Of a stretch of DNA of 38,320 bases, positions 34,786-38,320 are shown in pieces. Within the stretch, counting starts at the first letter, position 1. Every line of letters starts with the position of its first letter. The notes under the pieces are model-generated. The model searched no databases and was not told where the DNA came from. It saw only the letters and a list, made by a program, of their open reading frames with translations. The DNA is from Gammaproteobacteria bacterium (GTDB lineage Bacteria > Pseudomonadota > Gammaproteobacteria > Xanthomonadales > SZUA-5), in contig JAUIFV010000028.1 in NCBI GenBank assembly GCA_030430155.1, positions 1 to 38,320 of the forward strand, given 5' to 3'. Made by a program: the position numbers and the translations under genes.

Positions 34786-34834
34786 GGGCAAAGGGCCCAG
34801 GGCCCAGGGCCCAGGGCCCAGGGCCCAGGAAAGC
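34786..34834. repeat. Heptamer array between moaA and moaC
   Basis: Six GGGC-type units, mostly GGGCCCA, run from 34786 and end at the boundary GGGCCCAGGAAAGC (34821-34834). Only a forward arm is seen here, with no reverse-complement partner, although GGGCCC is itself palindromic. It lies inside an otherwise continuous moa gene run, in a 144-bp gap. Confidence 0.85.
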
Positions 34835-34862
34835 GAGGCGCGCCGCGTGGGGGCGTTGATCG

Positions 34863-35381
34863 ATGAGTAGCAAGAGCGAGCAGCTCAGCCATTTCGACGC
34901 CCACGGGCGGCCGACGATGGTGGATGTGGGCGAGAAGGCGGTCAGTCGGCGCCGTGCGGTGGCGACTGGGCAGGTGCACTTTCCGGCGCAGGTCGCGGCG
35001 CAGCTGGCGGCGCAGGGCTATGTGGGCAAGAAGGGCAGTTTGATCGACACTGCGATCATCGCCGGCACCATGGCGGTCAAGCGCACCGCCGATCTGATTC
35101 CTTTCTGCCATCCGCTGCCGGTGGATGCCATCGCCATCCGCATCCGACCTGAAGGCAACGCGCTGTACATCGAGTGCGAAGTCGCCGTCAGCGCGCGCAC
35201 CGGTGTGGAGATGGAGGCGCTCACTGGCGCCAACATCGCCGCGCTGACCATCTACGATATGTGCAAGGCGCTTTCGCCGCGGATTCGTCTGGGGCCCTTT
35301 GCGCTGAAAGAAAAGACCGGTGGCAAGCGGGATTTCCGTGACGACGAAGCACCGGCACCAAGCGAGGACTCGGAAGATTAA
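34863..35381 (+). CDS. moaC: Cyclic pyranopterin monophosphate synthase
   Basis: The 172-residue enzyme converts the MoaA product to cyclic pyranopterin monophosphate. DVGEKAVSRRRAVATG (about 21-36), H83 (IPFCHPLP), MEALTG (117-122), and D132 and K135 (YDMCKAL) match the E. coli catalytic residues H77, D128 and K131. The C-terminus has an extra Glu/Asp-rich tail. The ATG lies 28 bp after the heptamer array. Its stop overlaps the expected start of moaD. Confidence 0.95.
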   Translation: MSSKSEQLSHFDAHGRPTMVDVGEKAVSRRRAVATGQVHFPAQVAAQLAAQGYVGKKGSLIDTAIIAGTMAVKRTADLIPFCHPLPVDAIAIRIRPEGNALYIECEVAVSARTGVEMEALTGANIAALTIYDMCKALSPRIRLGPFALKEKTGGKRDFRDDEAPAPSEDSED

Positions 35382-35619
35382 AGTACAGATTCGCTATTTC
35401 GCCGAACTCAAGCAGCAGGCCGGCGTCGACCAGGAAAGCCAACAGTGCGAGCAGCCGCTGACTGCAGTCGAGCTCTACGCCCAGCTGCGCGAGCGCCACG
35501 GTTTCCGCTTCGGCGCGCAGATGCTTCGTGTGGCGATCAACGGCGCCTTCGCCGAATGGGGGACGACCCTCAACGACGGCGATGAAGTCGCTTTCCTGCC
35601 GCCCTTTTCCGGAGGTTGA
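35338..35619 (+). CDS. moaD: Molybdopterin synthase sulfur-carrier small subunit
   Basis: The ubiquitin-like carrier ends in the required Gly-Gly (FLPPFSGG), whose thiocarboxylate donates sulfur. Its homologous part begins IKVQIRYFAELKQQAG, but no ATG, GTG or TTG lies there. The nearest are GTG at 35338 (used here, 93 residues) and GTG at 35320. An ATT at 35377 would give the standard 80-residue length and overlap the moaC stop by 3 nt. Which start is used is open. The gene overlaps moaC and is followed directly by moaE. Confidence 0.85.
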   Translation: MTTKHRHQARTRKIKVQIRYFAELKQQAGVDQESQQCEQPLTAVELYAQLRERHGFRFGAQMLRVAINGAFAEWGTTLNDGDEVAFLPPFSGG

Positions 35620-35621
35620 GC

Positions 35622-36029
35622 GTGTTTGCACTGTCCTATGAGGCCATCGACGCGAACAAATGGGTCGCCAAGCTCGGCCCCGGTCTGGATTCCGGCGCGT
35701 TGGTCTGCTTCGAGGGCAGAGTGCGCAATCACCACCAGGGCAAGGCGGTGCGCAGCCTGGACTACGAAGCCCACGAGGCCCTGGCCCTGGACGAAGGCGA
35801 GCGCATTGTGAAAGAGGCCCAACAGCGTTTCCCGGTACAGGCCGCTTGCGTGCACCGCCTGGGCAGTCTGGAACTGGGTGAAGTCGCAGTCTGGGTCGGT
35901 GTCGCCGGCAGCCACCGCGACGAAGCTTTCAGCGCCTGCCGCTGGATCATCGATGAGATCAAGGCGCGGGTGCCGATTTGGAAGCGTGAGTACTACGAGC
36001 AGGGAGAGGCGGTCTGGCAGCATCCTTGA
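35622..36029 (+). CDS. moaE: Molybdopterin synthase catalytic large subunit
   Basis: The 135-residue enzyme uses MoaD thiocarboxylate to add sulfur to cyclic pyranopterin monophosphate. VCFEGRVRNHHQGKAVRSLDYEAHE (about 28-52) and the C-terminal RVPIWKREYYEQGEAVW carry the conserved Arg, His and Lys residues of the family. I choose the GTG at 35622, which has a perfect GGAGG six bases upstream; a TTG at 35616 directly touching GGAGG is unlikely. A weak stem (36038-36061) follows the gene. Confidence 0.93.
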   Translation: MFALSYEAIDANKWVAKLGPGLDSGALVCFEGRVRNHHQGKAVRSLDYEAHEALALDEGERIVKEAQQRFPVQAACVHRLGSLELGEVAVWVGVAGSHRDEAFSACRWIIDEIKARVPIWKREYYEQGEAVWQHP

Positions 36030-36143
36030 GCGTAACGAGAACGATAGATCCATGTCGTTCTTGCCGACCGAAGTAGACAAGGCTCGACCCAAGTATCCTG
36101 GTTCGACTTGATACCGGGTTCGAAACGGCAGCCATCCCAATCG

Positions 36144-37439
36144 ATGGACCAGACATTCCAAAAGCCAGGCGTCCTAGGCACCCGATCCGGGACCGCTGTC
36201 CTGCTCGCCGAACCCGAGTTCGTTCACGCGCTGCAGCAGCGCGAGATGCTGGTTGAGCGCTGGATCAATCGCTTTCGGGCGGCTTATCTCGCCCTATTCA
36301 CCGCCGTGGATACGCTCGTGCTGTTCCGTCAGGACACGCTGACGCTGCCGGTAGGCGCCTCCGTCATTGCCCTGCTGATGGTCTTCGCCGGCTTCGTCTA
36401 CCTCATCGATCGATGCTGCAGACCGCCGCAGTATCGGCCCTGGGTTAAGTATGTGAGCGTCAGCTTCGAGTATGTGATGTTCACCGGCGTGATCGTTGGC
36501 TACTACGGCCGGGAGGAGTTTGAGCACTTCAACTCACAGGGTTGGATCATCCTGTTGACCGCAAACTTCATGCTGGTCAACTTCCTCAGCGCGCTACGCC
36601 ATGGTCGTGCCGTGATCGCCTACAGCACCTTACTCACCTTGGCTGCCAACAGCGTGCTGCTGCGACTGGGCGAAGTGGCTGCGGACTTGAGCGCCTATGT
36701 GCTGATCCTAAGCGTGGTTTCAGGGCTGTTGAGCCTGCTGGTGTCACAAAGCCTGAGCGCGCTGTTCGTGCGCTTTCGCCAGCGCGATCGGCTGCGACGG
36801 TTCCTTTCCCGAGACGTTGTGCGCAAGCTGGACGACGGACAGATCACCCTGGCGCTGGGCGGTCAGAGTCTGGAAGTGACGATATTGATCTCCGATCTGC
36901 GTGGATTTACCCGCCTGTCCGAGGGCAAGGACCCGCAGTTCGTCGTCGCCGCGCTCAACACCTATCTGACCACCATGACCGAGGTGATCTTCAAGCACGG
37001 CGGAACCATCGACAAGTTCCTCGGCGACGGGATACTGGCGGTGTTCGGCGCCCCGCTGGCGCAATCCGACCATGCCCGCGCAGGGCTGCTGGCGGCGATG
37101 GAGATGCAGCAACGCCTGGCGGAACTGAATACGCGCCTCGGCTCCGGTGATCTCGGCCCACTGCGGATGGGCATCGGCCTGCATAGCGGGCTGGTGGTTG
37201 CCGGCAACATCGGTTCCACCGAGCGCATGGAGTACACCGTCATCGGTGATACGGTGAACCTGGCAGCGCGCATCGAAAGCCTGACCAAGGAATACCAGCA
37301 AGCCATCCTGTTCAGCGAATCCCTGTGCGCCGCACTACCTGCAGGCACGGCGGCGAGCTTCGTCACGGAAACGGCGGTTCGCGGACGTCAGGGCTTGGTT
37401 CGGCTGTATGCCATTGAAGGATCGGCCGGCGCGGGCTGA
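36144..37439 (+). CDS. Membrane class III adenylate cyclase
   Basis: The 431-residue product (from the ATG at 36144; a TTG at 36108 is possible) has an N-terminal membrane part with about five to six helices (45-200), a short linker and a C-terminal cyclase domain (about 240-410). Metal-binding aspartates are D251 (SDLRGF) and D295 (LGDG). K291 and T365 are at the base-recognition positions, the class IIIb pattern for ATP. N372 and R376 are the transition-state residues. It should make cyclic AMP. It is 114 bp after moaE and 8 bp before the Nudix-like gene. Confidence 0.88.
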   Translation: MDQTFQKPGVLGTRSGTAVLLAEPEFVHALQQREMLVERWINRFRAAYLALFTAVDTLVLFRQDTLTLPVGASVIALLMVFAGFVYLIDRCCRPPQYRPWVKYVSVSFEYVMFTGVIVGYYGREEFEHFNSQGWIILLTANFMLVNFLSALRHGRAVIAYSTLLTLAANSVLLRLGEVAADLSAYVLILSVVSGLLSLLVSQSLSALFVRFRQRDRLRRFLSRDVVRKLDDGQITLALGGQSLEVTILISDLRGFTRLSEGKDPQFVVAALNTYLTTMTEVIFKHGGTIDKFLGDGILAVFGAPLAQSDHARAGLLAAMEMQQRLAELNTRLGSGDLGPLRMGIGLHSGLVVAGNIGSTERMEYTVIGDTVNLAARIESLTKEYQQAILFSESLCAALPAGTAASFVTETAVRGRQGLVRLYAIEGSAGAG

Positions 37440-37447
37440 GGAAAACG

Positions 37448-37936
37448 ATGCAGCTGGCAGCAAACATCTTTGACGTGTGGGCCTTTCGCAGAAGCCAGGG
37501 ACGGACGGAGTTCCTGTTGCTGCGAACCTCCCAGGAAAAGGCCGATCGTTACTTCAACGGTGGTCGCTTCTGGCAGATCCCCAGCGGCCAGGTGCTTGAC
37601 GGCGAGTCTGTCACTGAGGCGATCAGGCGCAAACTGGAGCAGTTTGGACTCCGCGCCAATGCCATTTGGGCAGCCGAGCATGCCTACACAGTCTATAACC
37701 GGCGCTTCGAGAACATGCAGCTCATCGGTGTCTACGCCGCCGAAGTGGACGACGCGCCAGTAGCGCTGGCGCCAGTAGAGCATTCGGAGTACGGCTGGTG
37801 CGACGCCGACACCGCGTTGGAGCTAGTTCACTATCGGGGCCTGAAGGAGGGACTGAAATCGGTGCGGGAGTATGTGACCGGGGTTGGTCAGCCCGCCGCC
37901 GAGCTTTGTCTGTTTCGAGGCGATCTCGGCGACTAG
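37448..37936 (+). CDS. Nudix-fold protein with degenerate Nudix box
   Basis: The 162-residue product resembles Nudix hydrolases of the dihydroneopterin-triphosphate/MutT group (FLLLRTSQEKADRYFNGGRFWQIPSGQVLDG). The Nudix helix reads GESVTEAIRRKLEQFGL: the canonical REUXEEXGU is reduced to RKLEQFGL, losing the acidic residues that bind magnesium. Hydrolysis is therefore doubtful; it may bind a nucleotide as a sensor. It follows the adenylate cyclase by 8 bp, so the two may be co-expressed. Its TAG stop is part of the CTAG at the left edge of the next element. Confidence 0.75.
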   Translation: MQLAANIFDVWAFRRSQGRTEFLLLRTSQEKADRYFNGGRFWQIPSGQVLDGESVTEAIRRKLEQFGLRANAIWAAEHAYTVYNRRFENMQLIGVYAAEVDDAPVALAPVEHSEYGWCDADTALELVHYRGLKEGLKSVREYVTGVGQPAAELCLFRGDLGD

Positions 37937-38219
37937 GGACTCCCTGAACAATGCACGCGGCCGCGACGGCACCTGAGAAGTTCGCCAGTAAGGCGGGCGT
38001 CGCAGGTCATAGCCTGCGCTCTGGGCAAGACGCCCAACGCAGCTGGCGGGCCCCCTTCTCAGCAAGACATGGAGGCGTCGTCCCGAAGGGTTGCGGCCCA
38101 AATCGGCTGCTGCGGCGTTGCAGCCCTCTGGCATAGAATGACTATGCCTTTCGGGACTGCGCCTACCAGCAGACGATTTGGACTCGCAACGCGGCTCGTG
38201 TGCATTGTTCAGGGAGTCC
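37937..38219. mobile_element. 283-bp MITE-like element with 20-bp terminal inverted repeats
   Basis: The ends are perfect inverted repeats, GGACTCCCTGAACAATGCAC (37937-37956) and its complement (38200-38219), with partial pairing further in. CTAG flanks both sides (37933-37936 and 38220-38223), a likely 4-bp target duplication like that of IS5-subgroup elements. A GGCATAG-AATGA-CTATGCC hairpin is at 38131-38149. A minus-strand open frame across the element shows no transposase motif. It is probably non-autonomous. Confidence 0.75.
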
Positions 38220-38312
38220 CTAGCAGCTTGTTGCCTTTCTCCTAGACAGGGACTTGCTTTGCGAGGCTTGGCTTGCGATACCTGTTTGGCAGAGAGCTTG
38301 AGGTGAGAGTTT

Positions 38313-38320
38313 ATGCGCGG
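38313..38320 (+). CDS. Possible start of the next gene (cut by window end)
   Basis: An ATG at 38313 is preceded at a fitting distance by GAGGTGA (about 38300-38306), a plausible ribosome site. Only two codons are in the window. The 38224-38312 sequence before it shows no other feature. Confidence 0.25.

Noticed and set aside
33123-35111. Minus-strand 662-residue open frame across mbl, moaA, the array and moaC
   Set aside because: It is antisense to well-supported genes and passes through an intergenic repeat.
37823-38134. Transposase gene inside the 283-bp element
   Set aside because: The minus-strand frame has no DDE or other transposase motif and extends into the Nudix-like gene.
1-38320. 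tRNA, rRNA or phage genes
   Set aside because: No cloverleaf, rRNA-like stretch, integrase or structural phage gene was found by reading.

Overview
The window is GC-rich, densely coded chromosomal DNA of a Gram-negative bacterium. Kdo kinase, an ADP-heptose-type glycosyltransferase, an RND efflux pair, a TonB-dependent receptor and an NtrC regulator all point to a gammaproteobacterium. Lysobacterales (Xanthomonadales) is my best guess; this is an inference from gene types and REP-like repeats, not a phylogenetic result. I see about 33 protein genes and no rRNA, tRNA or CRISPR array.

Layout. 1-2.7 kb: the 3' part of a multiheme c-type cytochrome with LVIVD-type repeats, a terminator and a small DUF4124 protein. 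2.7-5.5 kb: a small palindromic transposon-like element, a YjdF-type membrane protein, a 20-unit heptamer array and a membrane PAS-GGDEF diguanylate cyclase. 5.5-12.8 kb: an RND permease and its adaptor, then a four-PAS GGDEF-EAL protein. 13-18.7 kb: dnaE, diverging from ntrC, which overlaps a GNAT acetyltransferase gene. 18.7-21.3 kb: a composite REP/heptamer tandem repeat, an exported protein of unknown function, DUF6165 and a possible captured cassette gene. 21.3-31.1 kb: an alpha/beta hydrolase, a TonB receptor, and a catabolic-looking cluster. That cluster has an IclR regulator, then four genes each overlapping the next by 4 nt (membrane di-iron desaturase/hydroxylase, hot-dog thioesterase, zinc alcohol dehydrogenase, MFS carrier), and a divergent AraC-type regulator. 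31.0-37.9 kb: LPS core genes (GT9 glycosyltransferase and kdkA), an MBL-fold hydrolase, moaA-moaC-moaD-moaE for molybdopterin, a class III adenylate cyclase and a degenerate Nudix protein. 37.9-38.3 kb: a 283-bp element with perfect terminal inverted repeats.

The most unusual feature is the non-coding DNA. At least seven intergenic loci carry runs of a 7-bp unit (GGGCNCA, or GGGCTGA at one locus). Five of them are built as a forward arm followed by its reverse complement, so they can fold into long hairpins. Many arms end at a shared boundary motif, about GRARAGC. Two gene stop codons lie inside these arrays. Separately, two unrelated short inverted-repeat elements are each flanked by CTAG, and in both cases the left CTAG contains the TAG stop codon of the gene before it; a truncated third copy also starts right after a TAG stop. 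So in this genome the stop codons and gene ends appear to be landing sites for short repeats.

The best candidate for undescribed metabolism is the 25.1-31.1 kb cluster with the TonB receptor beside it. Its gene content would fit uptake, oxygenation, alcohol oxidation and thioester handling of a hydrophobic compound, but the substrate cannot be read from sequence.
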